A stretch of 64,000 bases of DNA from Paenibacillus sp. ACRRX. Lineage in GTDB: Bacteria > Bacillota > Bacilli > Paenibacillales > Paenibacillaceae. Location of the stretch: NCBI RefSeq assembly GCF_022346885.1, contig NZ_JAKRNK010000002.1:930001-994000 (forward strand), written 5' to 3'. The position numbers were made by a program, and so were the translations under genes. Below are positions 37,736-45,448 of the stretch, in pieces; position 1 is the first letter of the stretch, and every line of letters begins with the position of its first letter. Below the pieces are notes generated by a model. It had not been told where the DNA came from and did not search any database. It was given only the letters and a program-made list of their open reading frames with translations.

Positions 37736-38838
37736 TAGCGACCCACTACTTTCTGACCAGGCTGGAGCCCCTGTAATACCTCAATTTCCGTTGATGTCTG
37801 CTGACCAATCTCAATATCCACCTCACGCTTGCCTTTCTCGTCCACGACTTGAACGTACGTCCGTGAGCCAATGGTCCGCAATGCGGATACAGGAATGACA
37901 ATAACGTCTTTCTTTCTCTGAGTAACAATACTTACACTTAGCATTTGTCCCCGATTCAACCCTTTTGGCAGCTTATCAACACCAATAATAACAAAGTTCT
38001 CTAATTTCTCTGTCGGCGTCTGACCTGGCAGCAAATTGCCGTTATTGTTGCCGTCTGATGTAGAGACAGGCAGCGCTTTTACCTTGCCTTTGATAACGCC
38101 GTCGATATTGTTAATGCTCACATTGGCTTCCATACCTATAGAAATACGCTTCTGGTCATCCTTAGACATTTGAACAGCAATAGTCAACCGCGAAGTATCT
38201 GCAACGATCGCAATCGGATCATATGCTTTGGAGTTGGCTCCCTTAACAGCTGAGACAGATACAACTGTACCGTCAAATGGTGCCACGAGTGTTCCTTTAG
38301 CAATTTCATTCTCTGCATCCGTGATGCCCTGCAGCTTCTCCTGATAGGCGACCTGTGTCTGCTCAAAATCAATAGGGTCCATTTCATCCTTCTTACGCAG
38401 CGTTTCTTTCATCTTTGCTTCTTCAAGCCGCAGTTGCAAACGTTGATTGCGAAGTTCCTTCTGCAGCTTCTCTACATCCAGCGAGGCAATAACTTGACCT
38501 GCCTTGACGTTATCCCCGTTTTTCACTTTAACTTCTTTAATACGCAAGCCATCGACTGTAAAAGACAACGTCTCTTCTTGCTCCGACATTAATTTGCCGG
38601 TGGAAGATACTTTGGTTTCCAATGTGTTGCGGGTCACCTCATATTCCGGTTTCTTCGATGCCGTCGGAGGCGTAATAGTAGGCAGCACTTCTTCCTCTTC
38701 TTCTTTAGGGAGCAAAGAGCAGGCAGAAGTAAATAACAAGGTGCTTGAAATCAGCACCAGCATGGCTTTACGCCAATTGCGTTTCTTTAATACGTGTGAT
38801 TTAGGAGACGAATTTACCGTCAACCATTTCGTAGACAT
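37735..38838 (-). CDS. HlyD/RND-type membrane fusion adaptor (lipoprotein-like)
   Basis: 367 residues. An N-terminal segment MLVLISSTLLFTSACS with a TSAC lipobox-like end suggests lipid anchoring. The adaptor architecture is clear: beta-barrel start VTRNTLETKVSSTGKLMSEQ, biotinyl-lipoyl half motifs KVKNGDNVKAGQVIASLD and VAPFDGTVVSVSAVKG around a coiled coil (KLQKELRNQRLQLRLEEAKM), and a terminal KVVGR domain. It overlaps the upstream ATPase gene by 38 nt and the permease start. ATG 38838 follows GGAGGTAGCAGACC. Confidence 0.9.
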   Translation of the reverse strand: MSTKWLTVNSSPKSHVLKKRNWRKAMLVLISSTLLFTSACSLLPKEEEEEVLPTITPPTASKKPEYEVTRNTLETKVSSTGKLMSEQEETLSFTVDGLRIKEVKVKNGDNVKAGQVIASLDVEKLQKELRNQRLQLRLEEAKMKETLRKKDEMDPIDFEQTQVAYQEKLQGITDAENEIAKGTLVAPFDGTVVSVSAVKGANSKAYDPIAIVADTSRLTIAVQMSKDDQKRISIGMEANVSINNIDGVIKGKVKALPVSTSDGNNNGNLLPGQTPTEKLENFVIIGVDKLPKGLNRGQMLSVSIVTQRKKDVIVIPVSALRTIGSRTYVQVVDEKGKREVDIEIGQQTSTEIEVLQGLQPGQKVVGR

Positions 38839-39670
38839 GGTCTGCTACCTCCAAAATAGTAGGATCGTGGGTTGTCATACAGATGGAAATATTTTCAGAG
38901 CGGATAATTTGCTGAAATACACCCATGACCTGTGCAACCATATGCGTATCCAAATCGGCCGTCGGCTCATCCGCAAGCAGCAGCAGCGGCTTATGGGCAA
39001 TCGCCTTTGCAATAGCTACGCGCTGCTGTTCGCCGCCTGACATCTCGAACGGGCGATGGTTCATCCGTTTGCCAAGGCCGACAAGCTCAAGACACTGGCG
39101 AACGCGAGCTTTCCATAGATGACGCGGAATATTGGCCATACGAAGAGACAGCTCTACATTCTCATAGGCAGACAACAGCGGCATAAGCGCAAAAGCCTGG
39201 AATATAAAGCCGATATCATTACGGCGAGTGATTGTTCTCTTGTCATCGCTCCATGAGGAAAAGGGCTCTCCTCGAAACATAATTTCCCCTTTAGTAGGCA
39301 GATCAAGACCGCCTAACATATTCAGAAGTGTAGTCTTGCCCGAACCTGAACGTCCTCTAAGAATGACGAGTTGGGCTGGGCGGACTTCCATTTGGATCCC
39401 TTTCAGAACATGCAATTTCTGACCACCCACGTTAAAGGTACGCTCAACGTCTTTAACGAGCAGCAGCGGTTCGTGCGGATTGACATTAGTGCGGATCGGC
39501 CACTTATCTTGTTTGTTAGGTTGTTCTATGTATGCCGCTTCTTCTAGTGCTTCCGTTGCTTGTTCTGTTTCTCCTTCTGTGATGTTGGCTTGATGGGTCT
39601 CTTCTGCCGGGTTAACTGGGGTCAAGTCCGCTTCTTTGCCCTGTTTCTTTAAGCGAAGCTTCTTAAACAA
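38801..39670 (-). CDS. ABC transporter ATPase, MacB/LolD type, first gene of the cassette
   Basis: About 290 residues from TTG at 39670 (AAGGGGG 8 nt upstream); the frame opens at 39715. The first 70 residues are a charged, Glu-rich extension of low complexity. The ATPase domain then shows Walker A LRGRSGSGKTTLL, Q-loop FIFQAF, signature MSGGEQQRVA, Walker B LLLADEPT, and switch His in MTTHD. Having two different ATPases (this and the one at 34007) in one operon with a single permease suggests a heteromeric motor. Confidence 0.9.
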   Translation of the reverse strand: MFKKLRLKKQGKEADLTPVNPAEETHQANITEGETEQATEALEEAAYIEQPNKQDKWPIRTNVNPHEPLLLVKDVERTFNVGGQKLHVLKGIQMEVRPAQLVILRGRSGSGKTTLLNMLGGLDLPTKGEIMFRGEPFSSWSDDKRTITRRNDIGFIFQAFALMPLLSAYENVELSLRMANIPRHLWKARVRQCLELVGLGKRMNHRPFEMSGGEQQRVAIAKAIAHKPLLLLADEPTADLDTHMVAQVMGVFQQIIRSENISICMTTHDPTILEVADHVYEMVDGKFVS

Positions 39671-39714
39671 TGATGTTGCCCCCTTCTCGGACAGGTTCTT
39701 AAAAATTCTTCTCA

Positions 39715-39758
39715 AGTATAAACGAAATGAATGTATGAAAAGTTACAATGATTGTAAC
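39715..39758 (-). promoter_or_regulatory. Promoter and palindromic site of the ABC cassette
   Basis: Minus-strand -10 TATACT at 39720-39715; the -35 position (ACTTTT) is weak. A perfect 17-bp palindrome GTTACAAT-N-ATTGTAAC at 39742-39758 sits just upstream of that -35. A weak -35 with an adjacent palindrome is the pattern expected for activator-dependent transcription. The response regulator encoded divergently at 40038 is the obvious candidate. Confidence 0.55.
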
Positions 39759-39936
39759 GGTTTGACGTACTTTCCATAAAAAAAGTTAGAAAAAAATACG
39801 ACTACTACCGAATTGATTGTGCTGAAAAAGTTCACTAACTTACCAAAACGAGTAAATATGACTATATTTTAATTTTTTTCGTTAATTTGCGTTAATTAGA
39901 TATTTCTGCTTTCAAACAAACTTTTTGCGCACCTGC

Positions 39937-39965
39937 TTGAATACGATTGCGTAATCTCATATTCT
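39937..39965 (+). promoter_or_regulatory. Promoter of the two-component system
   Basis: TTGAAT (39937-39942), 17-nt spacer, TATTCT (39960-39965), about 70 bp before the response-regulator start codon. The interval 39760-39936 is A+T-rich and contains no ORF that I can support. Confidence 0.6.
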
Positions 39966-40037
39966 GAGTAAATACTAGCCCTGTACAGAGCAGTTTTGTA
40001 TTTGCAGTACCACTTATTAATAGATTGGAGTACAGTA

Positions 40038-40814
40038 ATGGCACAAGCTCGAATTCTTATCATTGAAGACGACATTAAAATATCACGAGTCATGAAGCTT
40101 GAATTGGAGTACGAGGGATACTTTACAGAGAGCGCAGCCACTGGCCTTCGCGGGCTGATTGCATGTACGGAGCAGCCTTGGGACCTCATATTGCTAGACG
40201 TTATGCTTCCAGAATTAAGCGGCTTGGAGGTACTGCGTCGCTTAAGAGCGAACGACAATATGACACCTGTCATTTTGTTGACGGCACGTGACTCTATTCA
40301 CGACAAAGTAAGCGGACTGGATCTAGGAGCAAATGACTACGTAACCAAGCCGTTTCAGATTGAAGAACTGCTAGCGCGCATACGTGCTTTGCTGCGAATG
40401 AGGCTGCAATTAGTTGCCGATTATAGCACTAACAACGAGGTCACGGACAAGATCCAAGTGGCAGACTTAAGCGTTAACGAGAAATCACGACAGGTTGTCC
40501 GCGGCGGCGTTGCTATTGAGCTAACCCCAAGAGAATATGACCTGCTTGTGTTTCTAATGCGGCATACGAACCAGGTGCTTAATCGCGAGCAGCTTCTAAC
40601 TAACGTCTGGGGATACGACTACCTAGGAGATACCAATGTCGTTGACGTCTACATACGTTATTTGCGTAAAAAGGTGGATCATCCCTTCCCCGCCCCGCTT
40701 CTTCATACGGTGCGCGGTGTCGGCTATGTATTAAGGGAACAGCAGGATGAATATGCGACGGAAAATTCATTTATTGACGACTGTATGGCTTATGCTGATT
40801 ACCATTATTATTAA
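40038..40814 (+). CDS. OmpR-family response regulator
   Basis: 258 residues. The receiver domain shows ILIIEDD, phospho-acceptor Asp in LILLDVMLPE, Thr in LLTARDS, and Lys in YVTKPFQ. The winged-helix effector domain follows (VAIELTPREYDLLVFLMRH to VDVYIRYLRKKVDHP and HTVRGVGYVLRE). ATG at 40038 lies 7 nt after GGAG. The C-terminus runs about 22 residues past GYVLRE and overlaps the kinase start by 68 nt, so the two are translationally coupled. It probably controls the divergent ABC cassette. Confidence 0.94.
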   Translation: MAQARILIIEDDIKISRVMKLELEYEGYFTESAATGLRGLIACTEQPWDLILLDVMLPELSGLEVLRRLRANDNMTPVILLTARDSIHDKVSGLDLGANDYVTKPFQIEELLARIRALLRMRLQLVADYSTNNEVTDKIQVADLSVNEKSRQVVRGGVAIELTPREYDLLVFLMRHTNQVLNREQLLTNVWGYDYLGDTNVVDVYIRYLRKKVDHPFPAPLLHTVRGVGYVLREQQDEYATENSFIDDCMAYADYHYY

Positions 40815-42114
40815 TGTATCCATCTATATCATCTTCGCTAACATGACAACTAAGGAGTCGCTTGCGCGAATCCATGCTAAGGCGGAACAAATCACTGAAG
40901 CTGTCCACCCCCTACCCTCGTCCACATCTGAGGAGCAGGCGGCAACTGGCGATGTGCTGCGTGCGTTTCTTCCTGTCAATGGCATGATCAGACTTATTCA
41001 GAATAATGAGAAGTCAGCACTTACAATTACCAAGGAGCCTGAATATACACAGCTTCCGCTGCTATATGAGACCAGAGAACATACCCAACTTCATAAGGTC
41101 AACGGGAATATGTATGCTGTTGCTTATTTCCCGATCATTTGGCAGGATGGCAGCGTGGTCGCGCTAGAAGTGTCCGAAAGTATGGATACCGCTAAACACA
41201 ACTTATACGTCTTGAGATGGGTTCTTCTTACAGCTGCTTTAATTGTTCTTATCCCGTCTCTCTTGGCCGGCAGATGGCTTAGTACTCTCATGCTGCGCCC
41301 GATCCATACGATGATATCGACGATGCAAGAAATCCAGCGCAAACAAATTTTTAAGAAATTAGAACTAAAACAACATTCAAACGACGAAATTTACAAACTA
41401 GGCATTACCTTTAACACAATGATGGAGCAGTTGGAGAACAACTTCACTAAACAGCAGCAATTTATAGCTGATGCCTCCCACGAGTTAAAAACACCACTAA
41501 CCGTGATCGAAAGTTACGCCAAAATGTTAAAACGATGGGGTAAAAATGATCCGGAAGTGTTGGATGAATCTGTCGAAGCCATCTATAGCGAGGCACTGCG
41601 AATGAGGGAAATGACACTGCAAATGCTTGACTTAGCACGTCATGACCAAGACTGGAATCTGGATGTCACAGACGTAGACGTGCTGCAACTGGTTGACGAA
41701 ACCACACGTTTGACAAGCGCTGGATTCCAGCGTGTCATACGGTCAGTTTGCAGTACTGACGTTGTAATTGTACAAGCTGATAGTGAGAAGCTCAAACAGG
41801 CGATGTATATTTTACTACAAAATGCAATAGCGTACAGTTCAAGTGATATTGAGGTGCGAGTAGGCACCATCCGAAATAACACCTTTATAGCGGTGGCTGA
41901 TACTGGAATTGGAATTCCCGACTCGGAGTTGCCTCATATATTTGACCGGTTTTATCGGGTAGATAAAGCAAGAGGACGGAATAGCGGGGGCACAGGTCTA
42001 GGACTTGCCATTGCCAAACGTATAGTAGATTTGCATGGCGGCAGCATCGAAGTCGACAGTAAAGAAGGGGAGTATAGTTGTTTTACCATTTTATTACCTA
42101 GATCAGAGGTATAG
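40747..42114 (+). CDS. HAMP-domain sensor histidine kinase
   Basis: 455 residues. One N-terminal transmembrane helix (WLMLITIIINVSIYIIFANM), an extracytoplasmic sensor region of about 125 residues, a second helix (WVLLTAALIVLIPSLLA) and a HAMP linker (ISTMQEIQRKQIFKKLELKQ). The H box is ADASHELKTPLTVIESYAKM. The N, G1, F and G2 boxes are visible (AMYILLQNAIAYS, DTGIGIPDSELP, FDRFYRVDKARG, GTGLGLAIAKR). The signal sensed is unknown; operon with PepSY proteins suggests envelope stress or antimicrobial peptides. Confidence 0.94.
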   Translation: MNMRRKIHLLTTVWLMLITIIINVSIYIIFANMTTKESLARIHAKAEQITEAVHPLPSSTSEEQAATGDVLRAFLPVNGMIRLIQNNEKSALTITKEPEYTQLPLLYETREHTQLHKVNGNMYAVAYFPIIWQDGSVVALEVSESMDTAKHNLYVLRWVLLTAALIVLIPSLLAGRWLSTLMLRPIHTMISTMQEIQRKQIFKKLELKQHSNDEIYKLGITFNTMMEQLENNFTKQQQFIADASHELKTPLTVIESYAKMLKRWGKNDPEVLDESVEAIYSEALRMREMTLQMLDLARHDQDWNLDVTDVDVLQLVDETTRLTSAGFQRVIRSVCSTDVVIVQADSEKLKQAMYILLQNAIAYSSSDIEVRVGTIRNNTFIAVADTGIGIPDSELPHIFDRFYRVDKARGRNSGGTGLGLAIAKRIVDLHGGSIEVDSKEGEYSCFTILLPRSEV

Positions 42115-42196
42115 GTGCGTCTCTACCCGCTGCCTTTCTCAGCCCTTTCTAATATAGACCGGATATTATATGTAAAAAGAAGAAAGGATGAGAAAC

Positions 42197-42964
42197 ATGA
42201 CCCGAACAGCTAAGATAATCATCAGTTGCGCACTTATATCGCTTCTGTTAGGTTGGTCCCTGTATTTGCTTACATCTAAGCGAGAACAACCTCTCTTAAC
42301 GGAAGCTGATGTTCGTTTGCTTCTCGAGAATAAGTATTCAGGCACTGTCTCTCAGGTTGAGCTCGTTTCCTCGCGGCAAGCCGCAACATACGTGGCAGCT
42401 ATATCGAACCAACATGGAACCTATCACGTGTCGGTTAATGGTCATGACGGCACTATAGAGCAGCTTACGCGAAAAAGCAATACAAATGAGCCCCCTAACC
42501 GTCCGACTGATAAAAAGGACGAGGCTAGGCCCGATCAATCAGCGCATATCACCAAAGAAGCGGCTAAAAAGATTGCTCTTACCCGCTTCAAAGGAATGGT
42601 CCAATCCGTAGAAATCAATACCGACAAAAATGGGACTCAGGTCTACGTTGTTCAATTGGAGAGCAGCACGATACGAGCGGTTGTAAAAATAAACAGGCGG
42701 GATGGAAAGGTTATTCATATTACCCGTAGTTCCAAGCAGTCAGACGAGAGTAAGCAGCCTAACAAGCCAACCCGACTCACCTCAGATCAAGCTAAAAAAA
42801 TCGCGTTAGCGAAAGTAAAAGGTATTGTCTCATCCATCGAGTTGGAGGATGAAGATGGCATGCTTGTATATGAGGTGGAAATCACAGCAGCTAATAAAGA
42901 GGAGGTTACTGTGTACGTAAATGCATACTCTGGTGAGATTGCGGCTGTTAAATGGGAGGATTAG
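42197..42964 (+). CDS. Membrane-anchored PepSY-domain protein
   Basis: About 255 residues. An N-terminal transmembrane or signal-anchor helix (IIISCALISLLLGWSLYLLT) is followed by a degenerate and then two clear PepSY domains (ITKEAAKKIALTRFKGMVQS and LTSDQAKKIALAKVKGIVSS, each followed by a VYxVEL-type strand and a GxI-type turn). They are linked by Lys/Pro/Asp-rich segments. ATG at 42197 lies 9 nt after AGAAAGG. It follows the kinase by about 80 bp. PepSY domains are thought to inhibit peptidases or sense the envelope; role here inferred. Confidence 0.85.
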   Translation: MTRTAKIIISCALISLLLGWSLYLLTSKREQPLLTEADVRLLLENKYSGTVSQVELVSSRQAATYVAAISNQHGTYHVSVNGHDGTIEQLTRKSNTNEPPNRPTDKKDEARPDQSAHITKEAAKKIALTRFKGMVQSVEINTDKNGTQVYVVQLESSTIRAVVKINRRDGKVIHITRSSKQSDESKQPNKPTRLTSDQAKKIALAKVKGIVSSIELEDEDGMLVYEVEITAANKEEVTVYVNAYSGEIAAVKWED

Positions 42965-43002
42965 ATCTGCTAATGCATATTCGCATTTGAAGAGATTCAT
43001 CG

Positions 43003-43116
43003 CTAATTAAGTGCCTTCTCTACCGCTTGCAGTGCGTTGATCGTGCTGAAAAAAGCTGCCTTTAGATGATTATGTGGGTAGGTGATTAGGTCAAAGACTT
43101 CTAATCGTTTTCTCAT
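43003..43116 (-). CDS. Possible 37-aa minus-strand peptide
   Basis: Found by hand between the two PepSY genes, on the opposite strand. Product MRKRLEVFDLITYPHNHLKA then AFFSTINALQAVEKALN looks like natural protein with an amphipathic helix. The ribosome binding site (AGGAAA) is weakly placed. It could be a remnant of a larger gene or a real micropeptide; I cannot decide. Confidence 0.3.
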   Translation of the reverse strand: MRKRLEVFDLITYPHNHLKAAFFSTINALQAVEKALN

Positions 43117-43197
43117 TTTCCTATTGTATTCCTCTCATCTTGTCCTAGTATGCTGAACGTTATAGCCGAACAAGGCATATACAAGGAGGAATTTGAT

Positions 43198-43851
43198 ATG
43201 AATAAACGTACCAAAATAGTCGCGGGATTACTGGGGGGAATAATGCTTATTGCCGGCATAAGTATGGGGACTGCGCATATCGCACAAGCCGGTTACAGTA
43301 GCTCTACAGGTTCCAAATTGGCTGGCCAAGTAAAGGATAGCAACCCTCCTGCCCTTCTCGAAATGAACGAGGCAAAGCAAATAGCGTTAGCCACTGTCAA
43401 AGAAGGCATCATTGAGGAGATCGAACTGCACAAGCAAGGTCGCCGTTACTATTATGAAGTAGAATTCTCGAATCGGGCAGACAATGCTGATGAGCTCTAT
43501 ATCGATGCCTTGACTGGCAAGGCCACATGGGAGAAAAAAAGCATAAAGAATCAGATTAAGCATGAATCTAAGCACGAGCAAGTGAGCATGCAAGATACAA
43601 AACATACACAGGGCATCACAACACAGAACAACCAACCAGCAAAGACTAAGCAGACCATTTCTAAAGAACAAGCGGTTAAAATCGCCCTTCAGCAAGTGTC
43701 AGGCTCTCTTATTGAGATTGAACGTGACACAGATGATGGCGTCTCGGTGTATGAAGTCGAACTTCGCTCCGTCGATGGACGATACGTTCAGCTTGATATT
43801 GCAGCTGCAGATGGTCGCATTCTCCAAATAGAATGGGATGATAAAGAGTAG
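43198..43851 (+). CDS. Secreted PepSY-domain protein
   Basis: 217 residues from ATG 43198 (AAGGAGG 8 nt upstream); the upstream frame to 43150 is not needed. The signal peptide is KIVAGLLGGIMLIAGISMGT then AHIAQAG. Two PepSY domains follow (MNEAKQIALATVKEGIIEEI and ISKEQAVKIALQQVSGSLIE), joined by a basic Gln/Lys-rich linker. It is paralogous to the preceding gene's product and is probably an exported partner of the same signalling system. Confidence 0.87.
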   Translation: MNKRTKIVAGLLGGIMLIAGISMGTAHIAQAGYSSSTGSKLAGQVKDSNPPALLEMNEAKQIALATVKEGIIEEIELHKQGRRYYYEVEFSNRADNADELYIDALTGKATWEKKSIKNQIKHESKHEQVSMQDTKHTQGITTQNNQPAKTKQTISKEQAVKIALQQVSGSLIEIERDTDDGVSVYEVELRSVDGRYVQLDIAAADGRILQIEWDDKE

Positions 43852-43892
43852 GTGACCTCCTAATAACTGATTACTCCGTCAAGGGTATAAAA

Positions 43893-43925
43893 CAAGCTGA
43901 CAGCATTTATTGCCATGTCAGCTTG
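43893..43925. terminator. Terminator between PepSY gene and pyrE
   Basis: Perfect 10-bp stem CAAGCTGACA (43893-43902) / TGTCAGCTTG (43916-43925) with a 13-nt loop. On the minus strand it is followed by TTTTAT, so it ends the pyr operon; on the plus strand it lies about 40 bp past the PepSY stop. Confidence 0.8.
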
Positions 43926-43969
43926 CCAAGCACCCTGTTGTTCAGCACGGTAACGTATTCTAAGCCTTG

Positions 43970-44608
43970 TTACACGCCCCAAGTAGTCGGATCTTCACGC
44001 CATGCTTGCAGCGCACTGAGATCAGCTTCTTTAATGACGTTGTTATCGAGCGCTGCTTGAATGAGCGCAGAATAATTCGATAGTGTGCGAAGCGTAATTC
44101 CAGCCTTAGCAAAAGCTTGAACCGCCTTGTCCAACTGATAGCTGAAAATGGCGTATACAGCAAGCGGATCTGCCCCGGCTTCACGAATGGCTTGCGCTGC
44201 CTTAATCGAGCTTCCGCCGGTTGAAATCAAATCTTCGATAACTACCACTTTTTGACCCGGACGAATCAGTCCTTCGATCTGGTTTTGTTTACCGTGTCCT
44301 TTTGCTTTATCACGAATATAAGCCATAGGTAAACCGAGCTTATCCGCCACCCATGCCGCATGTGGAATCCCCGCTGTTGCTGTGCCAGCAATAACTTCTG
44401 CATCAGGAGCAAACTCTTTGATTAATTGAGCAAAGCCTTCTGCAATGGCGTTCCGAATTTCCGGATATGACATCGTTAAGCGGTTGTCACAATAAATCGG
44501 TGATTTGATGCCAGAGGTCCACGTAAATGGCTCATTCGGACGTAATGCCACCGCTTGAATATCCAGTAAATGCTTCGCAATAGTTAGTTCCAGTTGGTTC
44601 GTTGTCAT
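43970..44608 (-). CDS. pyrE: Orotate phosphoribosyltransferase
   Basis: 212 residues, last gene of the pyr operon. The PRPP-binding motif is [14 protein letters not shown]; the N-terminus has [16 protein letters not shown], typical of the family. Converts orotate and PRPP to OMP. ATG at 44608 overlaps the pyrF stop region and follows GGAGCTGG. Order carB-pyrF-pyrE without pyrD or pyrK in between differs from B. subtilis, where pyrK and pyrD lie before pyrF; pyrD must be elsewhere. Confidence 0.95.
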   Translation of the reverse strand: MTTNQLELTIAKHLLDIQAVALRPNEPFTWTSGIKSPIYCDNRLTMSYPEIRNAIAEGFAQLIKEFAPDAEVIAGTATAGIPHAAWVADKLGLPMAYIRDKAKGHGKQNQIEGLIRPGQKVVVIEDLISTGGSSIKAAQAIREAGADPLAVYAIFSYQLDKAVQAFAKAGITLRTLSNYSALIQAALDNNVIKEADLSALQAWREDPTTWGV

Positions 44609-44609
44609 G

Positions 44610-45344
44610 TTAGACCAGCTCCTTCAAAATAGTTTCCAGCGCTTCGCGAGGGTTAGCGGCGGCTGTAATCGGGCGACCGATTACGACATAATCAGTCCCT
44701 TCTGCAAACGCTGCTTTAGGTGTCATAACCCGAGATTGGTCTCCCAGATCGCTGCCGGCAGGACGGATTCCTGGCGTTATCGTTTGGAATGAAGCACCAC
44801 AAGCTTCCTTAATCATTGTTACTTCCTGAGGAGAAGCAACTACACCATTCAATCCTGCTTCTAAGCTGGAGCGCGCATAACGTACTACCGCTTCCGATAC
44901 AGAGCCAGCTATGCCTATTTCGTCATTCATCACCTGTTGACTTGTACTGGTCAATTGGGTAACTGCGATAACCGTAGGTCTTATTTGTGAAGCATCGGCC
45001 GCTATTGCCGCTTCTACACCTTCAAGTGCAGCGCGCATCATCTGTACGCCACCCGCAGCATGGACATTAAACATATCCACGCCCAGCTTCGTTACACTGT
45101 TCGCTCCACCTTTTACCGTGTTCGGTATATCGTGCATCTTGACATCAAGGAATACTTTATAGCCTCGTGTTTTTAGCTCACGTACAAAGTCTGGACCCGC
45201 CGCATAAAAGAGCTGCATCCCCACTTTCATATAACACGGAATGCCTTCTAACTGTCTAATTAATTGCTTAGCTGAGTCTGCATTCGGATAATCTAAAGCC
45301 ACCATGATGCGGCCTGCCATTTGCTCCGTCGTAGCATTTATCAA
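44610..45344 (-). CDS. pyrF: Orotidine 5'-phosphate decarboxylase
   Basis: About 244 residues. The catalytic D-x-K-x-x-D motif is [19 protein letters not shown] at the N-terminus and GIRPAG with [10 protein letters not shown] at the C-terminus match the family. Decarboxylates OMP to UMP. TTG at 45344 lies 8 nt after GGAAGGGG; the frame to 45362 is less likely. pyrE follows one base later. Confidence 0.95.
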   Translation of the reverse strand: MINATTEQMAGRIMVALDYPNADSAKQLIRQLEGIPCYMKVGMQLFYAAGPDFVRELKTRGYKVFLDVKMHDIPNTVKGGANSVTKLGVDMFNVHAAGGVQMMRAALEGVEAAIAADASQIRPTVIAVTQLTSTSQQVMNDEIGIAGSVSEAVVRYARSSLEAGLNGVVASPQEVTMIKEACGASFQTITPGIRPAGSDLGDQSRVMTPKAAFAEGTDYVVIGRPITAAANPREALETILKELV

Positions 45345-45402
45345 GATAACAGCCCCTTCCACTCTATTCTATGATTCCGAATACAAGCCCCCGTTCATAG
45401 CC

Positions 45403-45427
45403 CGAGGAGGCCTTGATGGCCTCCTCG
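45403..45427. repeat. Strong stem-loop between carB and pyrF
   Basis: Perfect 10-bp G+C-rich stem CGAGGAGGCC (45403-45412) / GGCCTCCTCG (45418-45427) with a 5-nt loop TTGAT, in the roughly 100-bp gap between the carB stop and pyrF start. No U-run follows on the minus strand, so it looks like an mRNA processing or stabilising element rather than a terminator. Confidence 0.7.
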
Positions 45428-45448
45428 CAGCTTTAAACATTCATCTAT

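Noticed and set aside
40814..40820. Frameshift at the response-regulator end because it runs past the usual C-terminus
   Set aside because: The extra 22 residues are simply the overlap with the kinase gene; both frames are open and the kinase has its own start. Overlaps like this are common in such pairs.
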